Part shown: positions 10,239 through 18,902 of the stretch, in pieces
Position numbering within the stretch: the stretch's first letter is position 1
Layout of the letters: every line of letters starts with the position of its first letter
From: Gammaproteobacteria bacterium
GTDB taxonomy: Bacteria > Pseudomonadota > Gammaproteobacteria > UBA6429 > Thiohalophilaceae
Reading direction: 5' to 3'
DNA length: 64,000 nt
Assembly: GCA_029881995.1 (NCBI GenBank)
Contig: JAOULO010000003.1
Span: 48,196-112,195 of the forward strand
Program-made: the position numbers and the translations under genes
The notes under the pieces: generated by a model
The model's database searches: none
The model's input: the letters and a program-made list of their open reading frames with translations, nothing else
Told to the model about the DNA's origin: nothing

Positions 10239-10270
10239 GGAGAAAACAGGCGTAATAGTCTGTTTTCTCC
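10239..10270 (+). terminator. Hairpin after the exported-protein gene
   Basis: Stem GGAGAAAACAG (10239-10249) pairs perfectly with CTGTTTTCTCC (10260-10270) across a ten-base loop, 19 bases after the stop. It lacks a proper run of T, so it is a weak intrinsic terminator or an RNA 3' stabiliser. The left arm and its lead-in (CCAAAAGGAGAAA) nearly repeat the ribosome-binding region at 9206-9220. Confidence 0.5.
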
Positions 10271-10441
10271 CTTAATTCATCCCAGCAAGTTGTAAAATAC
10301 TATCACTAACCCTTCATTGGCTCTTAAAACACGATTTAGGTGGTGCAGGATAAGCAACAGTTTCAACAATTAATTAATAAGACTGCGAATATTGCCTCAT
10401 GCCATATTCGCACCCCTCCGCAAAAATAGCTCATATTTTTC

Positions 10442-10472
10442 TTGACCTGGAGTCAACTCCAGATAATACAAT
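10442..10472 (+). promoter_or_regulatory. MerR-family-type promoter and operator of the metal operon
   Basis: A -35 TTGACC (10442-10447) and a -10 TACAAT (10467-10472) are separated by 19 bases, the over-long spacing typical of promoters controlled by MerR-family activators. Between them lies the dyad CTGGAGT-CA-ACTCCAG (10447-10462), similar in style to ZntR, CadR and MerR operators. The first gene starts at 10555. The operon ends with a MerR-family gene (13259), the natural candidate regulator. Confidence 0.85.
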
Positions 10473-10554
10473 TCCTGCCGATATATCCACACATGAATTG
10501 AACCAAACACCTGTCTGAGGTTCAAACCCGTAGTCATTAAAGCAGGATAACTAC

Positions 10555-10845
10555 ATGAAAAAATTGATATTTATATTTCTTCTGGCCCTGGGTGGCCCAC
10601 TAAGTGCTGTTGCTGACTCCAGTTATGTCATCAAAATTGATGGTATGACCTGTAAATTCTGTGCCCATAACGTCAAGAAACACCTCAAAAAACTCGATGG
10701 TGTGGAAGAGGTCAAGGTCGACCAGGACAAGGGACTGGCTTCCCTGACGGTCATTCCAGGAACTCAGCTCACAGATGCAAAACTCAAGGCTGTAATAGCC
10801 AAGGCCGGTTATAACTATCGTGGTATCCAGACACGGCCGGAATAA
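10555..10845 (+). CDS. Periplasmic heavy-metal-binding protein (MerP-like, HMA domain)
   Basis: 96 residues: signal peptide (about 1-20, cleavage near AVADS) and one heavy-metal-associated domain with the motif GMTCKFCAHNV (Cys pair about residues 33 and 36). The fold binds soft metal ions such as Hg(II), Cu(I), Cd(II) or Zn(II) in the periplasm and hands them to a membrane partner. It is the first gene behind the MerR-type promoter and lies four bases before the MerT-like gene, the MerP/MerT pairing. No mercuric reductase is present, so mercury is not proven as the substrate. Confidence 0.85.
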   Translation: MKKLIFIFLLALGGPLSAVADSSYVIKIDGMTCKFCAHNVKKHLKKLDGVEEVKVDQDKGLASLTVIPGTQLTDAKLKAVIAKAGYNYRGIQTRPE

Positions 10846-10849
10846 AGAC

Positions 10850-11245
10850 ATGCCTCTACAGGAAACACAGAAACGTAACAACCTCGCCTGGCTGGCTCTG
10901 TTTACTTCCATGACTACCCTGGTCTGTTGCGCCCTTCCCATTCTGCTAGTCAGCCTGGGTCTGGGTGCCACCTATGCGGCCATGACGGACAGTGCACCCT
11001 GGTTGATCACCCTAGGTAAATACAAGGCAGTCACCTTTTTTGTTGCAGGTATTTTAATCTCAGGGGCGGCATGGTTTACCTGGCGACCCGGTCGTGCCTG
11101 TCCAACAGACCCGATTCTGGCAGCTCAATGCCAGCGAGTTGATAAATGGAACAAGCGAGCACTGGTACTGGCAATTTCTGCCTGGCTTATCGGCTTCTTT
11201 GCCGCTTATCTCGCCTTTCCGCTTCAGGTATGGCTGGAAAATTAG
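10850..11245 (+). CDS. MerT-like inner-membrane metal transporter
   Basis: 131 residues from ATG 10850; a longer frame from GTG 10820 would overlap the upstream gene and is not needed. Three hydrophobic helices. The first contains the vicinal Cys pair LVCCALPILL typical of MerT, which takes metal from MerP; further cysteines at ACP and QCQR form the cytoplasmic loop pair. It likely moves a soft metal ion over the inner membrane. It is followed 10 bases later by a thioredoxin-like gene. Confidence 0.8.
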   Translation: MPLQETQKRNNLAWLALFTSMTTLVCCALPILLVSLGLGATYAAMTDSAPWLITLGKYKAVTFFVAGILISGAAWFTWRPGRACPTDPILAAQCQRVDKWNKRALVLAISAWLIGFFAAYLAFPLQVWLEN

Positions 11246-11255
11246 GAGTATTCAA

Positions 11256-11513
11256 ATGGTAAAAGTAGAAGTTTTTTCTTCTCCCGGCTGTGGTAAATGT
11301 GGCCATGCTAAGGCCGTATTACAAAAGATTGCAGAAGAAATGGGGACCGATCGCATTCAGTGGCGAGAAGTCAATGTTCTGGATGATCTAGATTATGCCG
11401 TCAGTATCGGCGTGTTATCCACACCTGCCATTGCCATCGATGGTGAACTGACCTTTGCCAGTCTGCCATCGGCAAAAAAACTGCGCCAGGAACTGGAAAC
11501 AAGGCTGGGTTAA
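11256..11513 (+). CDS. Small thioredoxin-like protein, CGKC
   Basis: 85 residues from ATG 11256 with TAGGAG upstream; the longer ORF beginning at 11094 overlaps the MerT-like gene and is spurious. The fold is thioredoxin/glutaredoxin-like: beta strand VKVEVFSSPGCGKC with the CGKC active site at about residues 11-14, then a cis-Pro region STPAIAIDG. Related small redox proteins occur in arsenic and mercury gene clusters. It probably exchanges electrons or metal with the CcdA-like protein encoded three bases downstream. Confidence 0.85.
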   Translation: MVKVEVFSSPGCGKCGHAKAVLQKIAEEMGTDRIQWREVNVLDDLDYAVSIGVLSTPAIAIDGELTFASLPSAKKLRQELETRLG

Positions 11514-11516
11514 ATA

Positions 11517-12821
11517 ATGGAAAGCACTCTTTATCTTATTATCTTCGTACTTGGGCTACTGGCCTTTTTTGAACCCTGTACGATTGCAACCCACACCCTG
11601 TTTATTGCCCGTACCCATAAGCAAACTAACAATCAGATATTCTCCAGATTACTGGTAGTCTGGCTGGCAAGGAGTCTGTTATTTTGCAGCATTCTTGCCC
11701 TTGCTGTAATTTTCATACCGACACCAGTGTGGCCGACGAGTACTTTCAGCGTGATACTCGTTATGATGGCCTTATTGTATCTGGTATCTCGCTTTACCTA
11801 TATACCAGTTCCTCACCTGAATTTTTATCGGCTACTACCGTTTACCGATGCCTTACCAGATCCAGTCAAGCTTGGTCTTTCATTACCGGCCTGTACCATC
11901 CCTTTGTTTGTTGTCATTACTGGTCTAAACCTGCAGTACGATAATTTAATCATTGCCCTAATCAGCGGTTTAACATTTGCGACAGGCTTTTCTGCACCGC
12001 TAGTAATTGTCACCCTAAAAGGTATTAATGAAAATGTGCAGGATTTCCTGCAACATGCTGCGAAAGGAAGCCCCTACTTAACTGCGATATTATTAATTGG
12101 TGGCGCTCTTTATATACTACTACCCGGAATTGATCTCAGTAGTAAAGCACTTAAAATCAGTCTGGAACATGCAAGCTGGACAGGGATTGGTCTTTCCTTT
12201 CTGGCCGGCTTTGTTTTCAGCTTTAATCCTGTTTCATTCGCCTCTATTCCAGTGATGCTGGCTTATGTAACCAAGGCCCACGAAGAACGCCGCGCCATTT
12301 TGATGGGAAGCGCCTTTGTGCTTGGAATGATTACCACCCATGTTGTGCTAGGAGTTGCTGCGGCAATAAGTGGGGATGGAATCAAATCTGTCCTGGGGCG
12401 TGAGTGGAGTCTGTTATTGGGGCCTGTATTAATTATTCTTGGCCTCATCTGGACAGGTTGGTTGAAGATTCGTCTACCCTGGTTTGGTATGCGCGCCAGA
12501 AAGGTCAGTGGAATCGGTGGGGCCTTTTTACTGGCGATCCCTTTTTCAGTAGCGGTGTGCCCCTTCTGCACCCCCGCCCTGCTGGTCACACTCACCGCCA
12601 GTGCCGCAATAGGATCTATTTCATTTGGTTTTGCATTGCTACTGGCCTTTGCATTAGGCCGCAGCATCCCCATTATCCTGGGTGCCTGGAGCATGGGCTG
12701 GCTGGAATCACTTAAGATTTTATCCCGCTACCAGAAAATTTTTGAAATCATTGCCGGTATTGTTTTGATACTGGTAGGGCTATATTTACTAAACGAATAT
12801 TTCTTTATCATCGAAATATAA
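11517..12821 (+). CDS. Double-length CcdA/DsbD-like membrane protein
   Basis: 434 residues, about twice the usual CcdA length (about 220-240), with roughly 12 helices in two comparable halves. The N-terminal half has FFEPCTIATHTLF and SLPACTIPLFVVI; the C-terminal half has FSFNPVSFASIPVMLAY and VAVCPFCTPALLVTL. In CcdA/DsbD the paired Pro-Cys motifs carry reducing power from cytoplasmic thioredoxin to the periplasm. In the second half the first Pro-Cys is replaced by NPVS, while the second motif keeps two cysteines (CPFC). The neighbouring thioredoxin and metal genes suggest reduction of periplasmic thiols or of a metal-bound partner. Family placement is by motif reading only. Confidence 0.72.
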   Translation: MESTLYLIIFVLGLLAFFEPCTIATHTLFIARTHKQTNNQIFSRLLVVWLARSLLFCSILALAVIFIPTPVWPTSTFSVILVMMALLYLVSRFTYIPVPHLNFYRLLPFTDALPDPVKLGLSLPACTIPLFVVITGLNLQYDNLIIALISGLTFATGFSAPLVIVTLKGINENVQDFLQHAAKGSPYLTAILLIGGALYILLPGIDLSSKALKISLEHASWTGIGLSFLAGFVFSFNPVSFASIPVMLAYVTKAHEERRAILMGSAFVLGMITTHVVLGVAAAISGDGIKSVLGREWSLLLGPVLIILGLIWTGWLKIRLPWFGMRARKVSGIGGAFLLAIPFSVAVCPFCTPALLVTLTASAAIGSISFGFALLLAFALGRSIPIILGAWSMGWLESLKILSRYQKIFEIIAGIVLILVGLYLLNEYFFIIEI

Positions 12822-12833
12822 AAGGAGTTAAGT

Positions 12834-13262
12834 ATGGGCGCATGTTGTAATACCCAAACCTCTCAGGGCACAGCACCAAAGGCAGTTTGCCCTGCAAACG
12901 GCAAAACATACAAACGGGTCTCCAGAGAAACCATTCTCCATCACCTCAATAAACCCTGGCAGGTCGATTTACCTGAGCAGGAATATTATTTTTGCGATAG
13001 TAAGGATTGTGATGTTGTTTACTATGGTGAAGACCAGCGTATGTTCACTCAGCTCGATTTAAGAACCACGGTCGGTCAAAAATCAGAAAATCTGTTGCGT
13101 CCCGTTTGCTATTGTTTTGATGTAACACAGATTGACCTGGAAACACGGGACACAGCAAAAGACTTTATTATTCAACAAACCATGAATGGAACCTGCCACT
13201 GCCAGATACGCAATCCATCTGGCCGCTGTTGTCTAAAGGACATTCCTAAAGAAACACCATGA
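12834..13262 (+). CDS. CopZ-like protein with zinc-binding and [2Fe-2S]-type domains
   Basis: 142 residues, RBS AAAGGAG upstream. About a dozen cysteines: GACC at the N-terminus, VCPANGKTYKRVS, YYFCDSKDCDVVYYGE, then a second domain with PVCYCFDVT and GTCHCQIRNPSGRCC. The first part matches the zinc-site domain and the second the BFD-like [2Fe-2S] domain known from the N-terminal part of Archaeoglobus CopZ. The HMA copper chaperone domain is absent here. It may couple redox to metal binding in the cytoplasm. It overlaps merR by four bases (ATGA). Confidence 0.75.
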   Translation: MGACCNTQTSQGTAPKAVCPANGKTYKRVSRETILHHLNKPWQVDLPEQEYYFCDSKDCDVVYYGEDQRMFTQLDLRTTVGQKSENLLRPVCYCFDVTQIDLETRDTAKDFIIQQTMNGTCHCQIRNPSGRCCLKDIPKETP

Positions 13263-13672
13263 AGACCCAGCCTATTTATAAGATTGGGGATGTCGCGAAT
13301 CTAAGCGGTCTGAGTGTTGATACTCTTCGTTATTATGAAAAGATTGGACTGTTAAAAAATATCTTTCGTAATGAGAGTGGCATCAGGCTCTATAGTGATA
13401 AAGATATTTCCCAGCTAAATTTTATCAAACGTGCCCAACGCATGAATTTTAGCCTGGAAGAGATTCGTGATCTATTAGAAATGCGCACCAATCCACAAAA
13501 GGCCTGTGTTGAGGTACGTGAACTAACAGCGAATAAACTGCAGGAAGTTGAAGCCAGTCTGGATGAACTCAATACCTTGCGTAATGAACTGCAATTACTA
13601 CTCAATCTCTGTCAGGCATCAGAGAACGGTTGTCCAATTATCGAAAACCTGGATGATATTAAACATGATTAA
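13259..13672 (+). CDS. MerR-family metal-responsive transcriptional regulator
   Basis: 137 residues. N-terminal winged helix-turn-helix YKIGDVANLSGLSVDTLRYYEKIGLL, then a long dimerisation helix (about 80-118) and a C-terminal metal loop. Cysteines lie at residues 83, 118 and 125. MerR uses three cysteines at similar places but with nine residues between the last two; here the distance is seven, closer to the ZntR/CadR type, so the metal cannot be fixed. It is the last gene of the operon and probably binds the dyad at 10447-10462 as activator and repressor. Confidence 0.9.
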   Translation: MKTQPIYKIGDVANLSGLSVDTLRYYEKIGLLKNIFRNESGIRLYSDKDISQLNFIKRAQRMNFSLEEIRDLLEMRTNPQKACVEVRELTANKLQEVEASLDELNTLRNELQLLLNLCQASENGCPIIENLDDIKHD

Positions 13673-13680
13673 CATGTACC

Positions 13681-14580
13681 CTAGATATAGTGGTCAATCA
13701 ACAATACACTGAACAGCAACATCAAATAAATAATAGAATAACCAAAGGTCTTAATTGCAATCTTTTCATCTTTCCCAGACTGCAATCGAATTGCATAACT
13801 TAGAAAAACTCCACCCAGGATCATGGCACCAATAAAATAAAACATACCACTCATCCCAGTCACAAAAGGTAGTGCGGTAATTGCCACAAGAATTATCGTA
13901 TATAAAAGTGTATGTAGACGTGTGTACTCGATTCCATGAGTCACCGGTAACATGGGAATATCCACCTTGGCATATTCATCACGCCTGTGAATAGCCAGCG
14001 CCCAAAAATGGGGAGGTGTCCATGCAAAAATAATCAGGAACAGTAACAGGCTATTCGGATCAACAGTACCAGTCACCGCTGTCCAACCCAATACCGGTGG
14101 TGCCGCGCCGGCAGCACCACCAATCACGATATTTTGTGGTGTCGCCCGTTTAAGATACAGAGTATATATAAAGGCATATCCAACCAGTGAGGCAAACGTC
14201 AACACAGCCGTCAGGGTATTCACAAAATAAACCAGGATACCCATCCCAAGTGCGCCAATCACAAATGCAAAGATAATGGCCTGTTTATTGGTTAAATTTC
14301 CAGTTGGTATTGGTCTTTTGCTAGTCCGACGCATATCTGCATCAATTTTCTGATCAACCACCTGGTTGATCGCGGCTGCTGAGGCAGAAGCCAGGGCAAT
14401 ACCCAGTGAACCGAAGATGAGTGGCTTGAGTGGAACCATACCGGGCACCGCCAGGAACATCCCGATGATGGCAGTAAACACCAATAGTGCAACAACACGT
14501 GGTTTGGTCAACTCATAGTAATCACGCCAGTGTATCCCGATACTCTGAATAAAGGGTGTATGTTTAATTGTTTCAGGCAT
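13681..14580 (-). CDS. cyoE: Protohaem IX farnesyltransferase (haem O synthase)
   Basis: 299 residues, UbiA superfamily, about nine helices. The Mg-diphosphate motif [15 protein letters not shown] with KRPIPTG and the second Asp motif [12 protein letters not shown] are present. It adds a farnesyl group to haem b to give haem O, used by CtaA encoded immediately upstream. It is convergent with the metal operon (merR ends nine bases away). Confidence 0.96.
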   Translation of the reverse strand: MPETIKHTPFIQSIGIHWRDYYELTKPRVVALLVFTAIIGMFLAVPGMVPLKPLIFGSLGIALASASAAAINQVVDQKIDADMRRTSKRPIPTGNLTNKQAIIFAFVIGALGMGILVYFVNTLTAVLTFASLVGYAFIYTLYLKRATPQNIVIGGAAGAAPPVLGWTAVTGTVDPNSLLLFLIIFAWTPPHFWALAIHRRDEYAKVDIPMLPVTHGIEYTRLHTLLYTIILVAITALPFVTGMSGMFYFIGAMILGGVFLSYAIRLQSGKDEKIAIKTFGYSIIYLMLLFSVLLIDHYI

Positions 14581-14582
14581 TT

Positions 14583-15602
14583 TTAAAGGGCCTCCCCTTT
14601 TGGTCGGATAGCATGATTAATGGCTACCATAACGAGTAATAACAAGGCACCCACCGCATTATGTGCAACAGCAATGGCCATTGGTAAAGAGAAAATTATA
14701 TTTGATACCCCAAGCATGATTTGAATGACCAGCACGACAAGTAATGCTGTACCCAACTTACCCAGGCACTTACTGTCAGGAAAATCAATCAGCTTGAAAG
14801 CAAGGAACACAAGAATCAAAGTAGTTATGACTGCACCAATACGATGGGCCATTTGTATCGCAATACGTGCATCATTTTGTAATACACCAAATTCAAAATT
14901 CATTTCGGTGCCACGCCACATGACAAAACCTTCCTTGAAGTCCATTACTGGCCACCATTTTGCCTGACACATTGGGAAGTCATCACCACAGGCAAGGGCA
15001 GCATAATTGGCACTGGTCCAACCGCCTAACATAATTTGCAGAATAACAACCACAAGGGCCAACAGGGCAAGTAAATGCAATCTATTTAAGCGGGTTAAAT
15101 CAAGCCTTTTCTCGGATAATGCACCTGTTCCCCTTAAACTGATCCAGAAAAGTAATGAAAGTGTTGTTAAGCCACCCATCAAATGGGCCATTACAATAGT
15201 CGGGTTGAGTTTTATCGTTACAGTCCACATCCCCAACAATGCCTGGAATATGATTATAAATGTAAGTGCGATGGGTACGGCAAGCTGTTGATTCGGATCC
15301 CGGCGGTTGCGAATGGCAATAATAGCAAGAGCAAAAACCAGTAAACCCAGGGTACCCGCAAAATAGCGGTGTATCATTTCTTTCCAGGCCTTGGCAGGTT
15401 CAACAGGACGGTCTGGATAGGCCTGATTTGCTCTGGTAATCTCATGATGCTCTTCAGGTACATCTATATGACCATAACAACCTGGCCAATCAGGACAACC
15501 GAGCCCGGCATCACCCAACCGGGTATATGCTCCCAGAATCACCACTACAACGGCTAGCAATACCGAGATGACTGCCAGTCTGTTAAATAATTTATTATTC
15601 AT
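14583..15602 (-). CDS. ctaA: Haem A synthase CtaA (COX15 family)
   Basis: 339 residues with about eight helices. Early motif [26 protein letters not shown], and later MAHLMGG, MAHRIGA and AHNAVGA provide the conserved histidines. It converts haem O to haem A for the aa3 oxidase in this locus. It is two bases before cyoE, as expected for coupled genes. Confidence 0.95.
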   Translation of the reverse strand: MNNKLFNRLAVISVLLAVVVVILGAYTRLGDAGLGCPDWPGCYGHIDVPEEHHEITRANQAYPDRPVEPAKAWKEMIHRYFAGTLGLLVFALAIIAIRNRRDPNQQLAVPIALTFIIIFQALLGMWTVTIKLNPTIVMAHLMGGLTTLSLLFWISLRGTGALSEKRLDLTRLNRLHLLALLALVVVILQIMLGGWTSANYAALACGDDFPMCQAKWWPVMDFKEGFVMWRGTEMNFEFGVLQNDARIAIQMAHRIGAVITTLILVFLAFKLIDFPDSKCLGKLGTALLVVLVIQIMLGVSNIIFSLPMAIAVAHNAVGALLLLVMVAINHAIRPKGEAL

Positions 15603-15606
15603 TACA

Positions 15607-16221
15607 TCACCCGATTCGTGAGACCTTCAACAAATGCTCAAGATCCTTGATGATGCCAATCAGTCGAACATCTTTCTTATAACGCATCATCAGGTTCCCC
15701 AAAGGATCAATTATAAAAATCAAATGGTCATCCCTGATCATGGTGTTAGCGTCGGATTGAAAAAGTTTTATTGTTTTATTCTGGTCCTGCCCTTTAGCTG
15801 ATAGAACCGATAGTCGTGAGTAGGATTTTGTTAAATTATTAGCAACTGCACTATCGATCCCACCCAGCGCTATATAAACCAACCTGACTCGACTCATGGC
15901 GCTCCCCTGCCCCATTCTAGTCTGATGCATGGTTGATAATCTTTCCTGGCAAATGTCATTGCACTGACCTTTACCAATATATACGAGATGCCATTTACCT
16001 TTTAGAGCTTCAAAACCAAAATCCTGGCCTTTTAGTGTTTGTAAATTCAATGTTTCCAGAGGGCGTGCCGGGGTAATTAATTCACCGTAATTTCTGGTTT
16101 TGGTCACTTCCCCCATGTTAAAGAAAACAACATATGCAGCAATAATTGGTATAGCAAAAGACATGACTAACAAGATTATAATCTTCTGGTTCTGTTTTTT
16201 GATTTCTTCGGTACTAGGCAT
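15607..16221 (-). CDS. SCO-like thioredoxin-fold cytochrome oxidase assembly protein
   Basis: 204 residues: one N-terminal membrane anchor (about residues 14-34, IIILLVMSFAIPIIAAYVVFF) and a periplasmic thioredoxin-like domain. The region KWHLVYIGKGQCNDICQERL holds a CxxxC pair like the copper site of SCO1/SenC (CPDIC), and DDHLIFIIDPLGNLMMRY matches the SCO C-terminal strand with a His nearby. It probably delivers copper to, or reduces, CuA of subunit II. It overlaps surf1 by eight bases. Confidence 0.75.
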   Translation of the reverse strand: MPSTEEIKKQNQKIIILLVMSFAIPIIAAYVVFFNMGEVTKTRNYGELITPARPLETLNLQTLKGQDFGFEALKGKWHLVYIGKGQCNDICQERLSTMHQTRMGQGSAMSRVRLVYIALGGIDSAVANNLTKSYSRLSVLSAKGQDQNKTIKLFQSDANTMIRDDHLIFIIDPLGNLMMRYKKDVRLIGIIKDLEHLLKVSRIG

Positions 16222-16945
16222 TTTGACTATCTGATTCTCTTTTAAAATTTACAACAATAAAAATAATCACCAACAATGCTGCAAAACTAAACCATTGCAT
16301 GGCATAACTGGTATTTTTATCCGGATCCATCTTTGCATTACCCCACTCCCGTGTATATCCATGTAGTGCATCAGAGTCCATTAAAATGGCAAATGGGTAA
16401 ACTCTATATCCAGTTTCCCTTTCAAATTGCTCCACATCCAACCACTGCATGCGCGCCGGCCAGCCATGGGTATCTCGATTTTCATCGCTAATCATAAACA
16501 CATCACGTCTGGCTTTAACCAGCACACCGTGTATTGTCACATGGGTATCCGTCACTGCAATGTCAGGTAACTCACTACGGCTTAGACCAGCAGGTACCCA
16601 ACCCCTGTTGATCAGCACATACTGATCACTCCCTACCATCTTGAGTGGAGTGATAACGTAATAGCCAACCTTGCCTTTATGAATCTTGTTATCAATCAGG
16701 ATCTGCCGCCCTGTGTCAAATCGCCCTTTTACAAATACCCGCCGATATTCCAGTTCATCACGCGCTCCCACTCTGGGCTCCAGGGCAAAACTCGGCATCC
16801 CGGCCCTCTGGCTGTAATTTGTCTGTAGCTCCCGTTTCTGGTCGGCACGATCCAGTTGCCAAAATCCCAGACGAATGAAAATGGGTAATAAAATCAGCGT
16901 GACTATTGTGGGGACCAGAGTCGGTCTAAAACTACGGCTACTCAT
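16214..16945 (-). CDS. SURF1-family cytochrome oxidase assembly protein
   Basis: 243 residues with two membrane helices flanking a periplasmic domain: the first near residues 10-28, the second near 210-230 (MQWFSFAALLVIIFIVVNF). Conserved SURF1 elements are LGFWQLDRADQK, LINRGWVPAGL, HGWPARMQWLD and the final YAMQWF. SURF1 promotes haem insertion into aa3 oxidase. It heads the surf1, SCO-like, ctaA, cyoE run on the minus strand. Confidence 0.93.
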   Translation of the reverse strand: MSSRSFRPTLVPTIVTLILLPIFIRLGFWQLDRADQKRELQTNYSQRAGMPSFALEPRVGARDELEYRRVFVKGRFDTGRQILIDNKIHKGKVGYYVITPLKMVGSDQYVLINRGWVPAGLSRSELPDIAVTDTHVTIHGVLVKARRDVFMISDENRDTHGWPARMQWLDVEQFERETGYRVYPFAILMDSDALHGYTREWGNAKMDPDKNTSYAMQWFSFAALLVIIFIVVNFKRESDSQNA

Positions 16946-17036
16946 GCAGATATAATACCATGAAACACATCAGATCATTCGATCCTGAATACCCTGTGAG
17001 TTATACTGGAATTCCTCATATCCGGGAGGTAAACCT

Positions 17037-17240
17037 GTGTTATTTAAAACCATCGTTATTTTCATTCTATTTCTGGTCGTCTCCAGCCTGTTTACGGCAC
17101 TGTATTCAATGATCAAGGATAAAGGCCAGAGTAACCGAACTGTCAAAATGCTGACCATGCGTATTGGCATGTCGATTGGACTTTTAATCCTGCTTTTAAT
17201 TGGCTACCAGCTTGGCTGGATTAATCCCCACCCTGTTTGA
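17037..17240 (+). CDS. Twin-transmembrane DUF2909-type protein
   Basis: 67 residues starting at a GTG (17037) with a strong GGGAGG seven bases upstream. Two hydrophobic helices (about 5-25 and 42-62) joined by a basic loop (IKDKGQSNRTVKMLTMRIG). Small proteins of this kind, annotated DUF2909, are regularly found beside surf1 and coxC in gammaproteobacteria, though their function is unknown. It is transcribed opposite to the oxidase genes on both sides. Confidence 0.8.
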   Translation: MLFKTIVIFILFLVVSSLFTALYSMIKDKGQSNRTVKMLTMRIGMSIGLLILLLIGYQLGWINPHPV

Positions 17241-17283
17241 TTTATTAAATAAGCAATAACTGAAACTCATTTCCAAATTAAAA

Positions 17284-17316
17284 AAGGCGCTGCAGAAAGC
17301 AGCGCCTTTATTTTTT
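17284..17316. terminator. Bidirectional intrinsic terminator
   Basis: Stem AAGGCGCTGC (17284-17293) pairs perfectly with GCAGCGCCTT (17299-17308) over an AGAAA loop. A T-rich run follows on the plus strand and A bases precede, so it can stop the DUF2909 gene and coxC, which converge here. Confidence 0.9.
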
Positions 17317-17334
17317 CCTACTTCTTTGTCTTGC

Positions 17335-18216
17335 TTATACCAACCAGTAAACAAAGATAAACAGGCCTAACCAAACCACGTCTACAAAGTGCCAGTACCA
17401 TGCCGCCGCTTCAAAGGCGAAATGGTTCTTGGCAGTAAAGTGACCCTTCATAGAGCGGAACAACATCACCAGTAGCATAATGGCACCGATGGTGACATGC
17501 AGACCGTGGAAACCGGTCAGCATAAAGAAGGTTGAACCGTAGATACCTGATGTCAATTTCAGGTTCAGGTCATTGTAAGCATGAATGTATTCATAAGCCT
17601 GCAAAGCGACGAAGACTGCACCCAAAGCCACAGTCAGGAACAGGCCCATAATGAGCTGACCACGATTGTCTTTCTTCAGACCCCAGTGCGCCCAGGTCAC
17701 TGTCAAACCGGAAGTCAACAGGATGATGGTGTTCCACAGTGGGATACCGTAGGCACTCATGATTTCAAACTTACCACCTACGCTGGCTGGACCATTAGTA
17801 GGCCAGTCACCGGCATAACCTTTCCAGAGCAGGGCATTGGTCATGGCGTTATTGCCTTCACCTGATAACCAGGGCACCGATAATTGCCGTGCATAGAAAA
17901 GTGCTCCGAAGAACGCAGCGAAAAACATAACTTCAGAGAAAATGAACCAGACCATACTCATACGGAATGAGGTATCGACCTGAGCATTGTATTTACCACT
18001 TTCACTTTCACCTATGACCTGACCAAACCAGCCGAATAGCATAAAGGCAACGATGGCCATACCGATGTACATCATGGTCATATTGCCCATCTCACCATCG
18101 GAGGTACCGGGCAGGGCTGAAGCAAAACCGAACAGCATTATAAACAGACCGATGGATCCCACTATCGGCCAGTGACTGGGTGCGGGTAAATAGTAACCGC
18201 CTGATTGTGTTGACAT
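17335..18216 (-). CDS. coxC: aa3-type cytochrome c oxidase subunit III
   Basis: 293 residues with about seven helices. Conserved parts: YYLPAPSHWPIVGS, RMSMVWFIFSEVMFFAAFF, TVTWAHWGL, FMLTGFHGLHVTIGAIML and the final WYWHFVDVVWLGLF. A structural subunit that steadies proton uptake in the aa3 complex. It follows cox11 with 40 bases between. Confidence 0.97.
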   Translation of the reverse strand: MSTQSGGYYLPAPSHWPIVGSIGLFIMLFGFASALPGTSDGEMGNMTMMYIGMAIVAFMLFGWFGQVIGESESGKYNAQVDTSFRMSMVWFIFSEVMFFAAFFGALFYARQLSVPWLSGEGNNAMTNALLWKGYAGDWPTNGPASVGGKFEIMSAYGIPLWNTIILLTSGLTVTWAHWGLKKDNRGQLIMGLFLTVALGAVFVALQAYEYIHAYNDLNLKLTSGIYGSTFFMLTGFHGLHVTIGAIMLLVMLFRSMKGHFTAKNHFAFEAAAWYWHFVDVVWLGLFIFVYWLV

Positions 18217-18256
18217 TGTATACCCTCTCTATCTGGTAGCTGATACTTAAAAATTT

Positions 18257-18895
18257 TTATTGTTGTGCATTCGTTACCACTGAATTCACAGCCAGTTTTG
18301 TTTCTCTGGAGTTGTCAGTCATATTTGAGGCCCTACGATTCTGTGTATCAAAGAAAGTATAGGCCAGGGTTAAGGTGGAAATCTTGCCGGGTAATGCCGG
18401 ATCAACCACAAATCGCAGTGGCATCTCCCGTGCCTCACCTGGTTTAAATGTCTGCTGGGTAAAACAGAAACATTCAATCTTGTTAAGATATTTTGTGGCT
18501 CGTCCTGGAGAAACACTGGGTACTGCCTGAGCAATCACCGTCTTGTCCGTGTTGTTTTTGGCATAGAACTTCACAACACGAATTTCACCAGGATTGACCT
18601 CAACAATACTTTCCAGCGCCTTGAATTCCCAGTTCATGTTCTGATTACGGCTGGCCGTAAACTGAACCTTCACCAGACGAGACTTGTCGACCTCGGTGAT
18701 ATTTGCCACTTTGTTGCTTGAATCATAAGTCCCATCCTGAATCTCAACAAAGCGACCATTGATCCCAAAGGCCTGACAAAAGGCTTCATACATGGGTGCC
18801 AGTGCAAAACCAAATCCAAACATGGCGACAGCGATTAGTGAAAACTTACCTAATGTTATGTTATTTGCCTTGTTCTGGTTTTTATCGGTCATCAC
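18257..18895 (-). CDS. ctaG: Cytochrome c oxidase copper assembly protein Cox11/CtaG
   Basis: 212 residues. One N-terminal membrane anchor (about 18-36) and a periplasmic immunoglobulin-like domain with the copper motif KIECFCFTQQTFKPGE and the preceding PGEIRVVKFYAKN. It supplies copper to CuB of subunit I. The frame opens with GTG-ATG; either may be used, with AAGG upstream. It is placed as usual between coxA and coxC. Confidence 0.95.
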   Translation of the reverse strand: MMTDKNQNKANNITLGKFSLIAVAMFGFGFALAPMYEAFCQAFGINGRFVEIQDGTYDSSNKVANITEVDKSRLVKVQFTASRNQNMNWEFKALESIVEVNPGEIRVVKFYAKNNTDKTVIAQAVPSVSPGRATKYLNKIECFCFTQQTFKPGEAREMPLRFVVDPALPGKISTLTLAYTFFDTQNRRASNMTDNSRETKLAVNSVVTNAQQ

Positions 18896-18902
18896 ATTTG
18901 CC

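Noticed and set aside
12263..12694. Minus-strand ORF of 143 codons opposite the CcdA-like gene
   Set aside because: Shadow frame of a clear membrane protein gene; its residues are typical of antisense membrane codons.
10555..13672. A complete mercury resistance operon
   Set aside because: MerP-, MerT- and MerR-like genes are present but there is no merA or merB, so mercury as substrate is not claimed.
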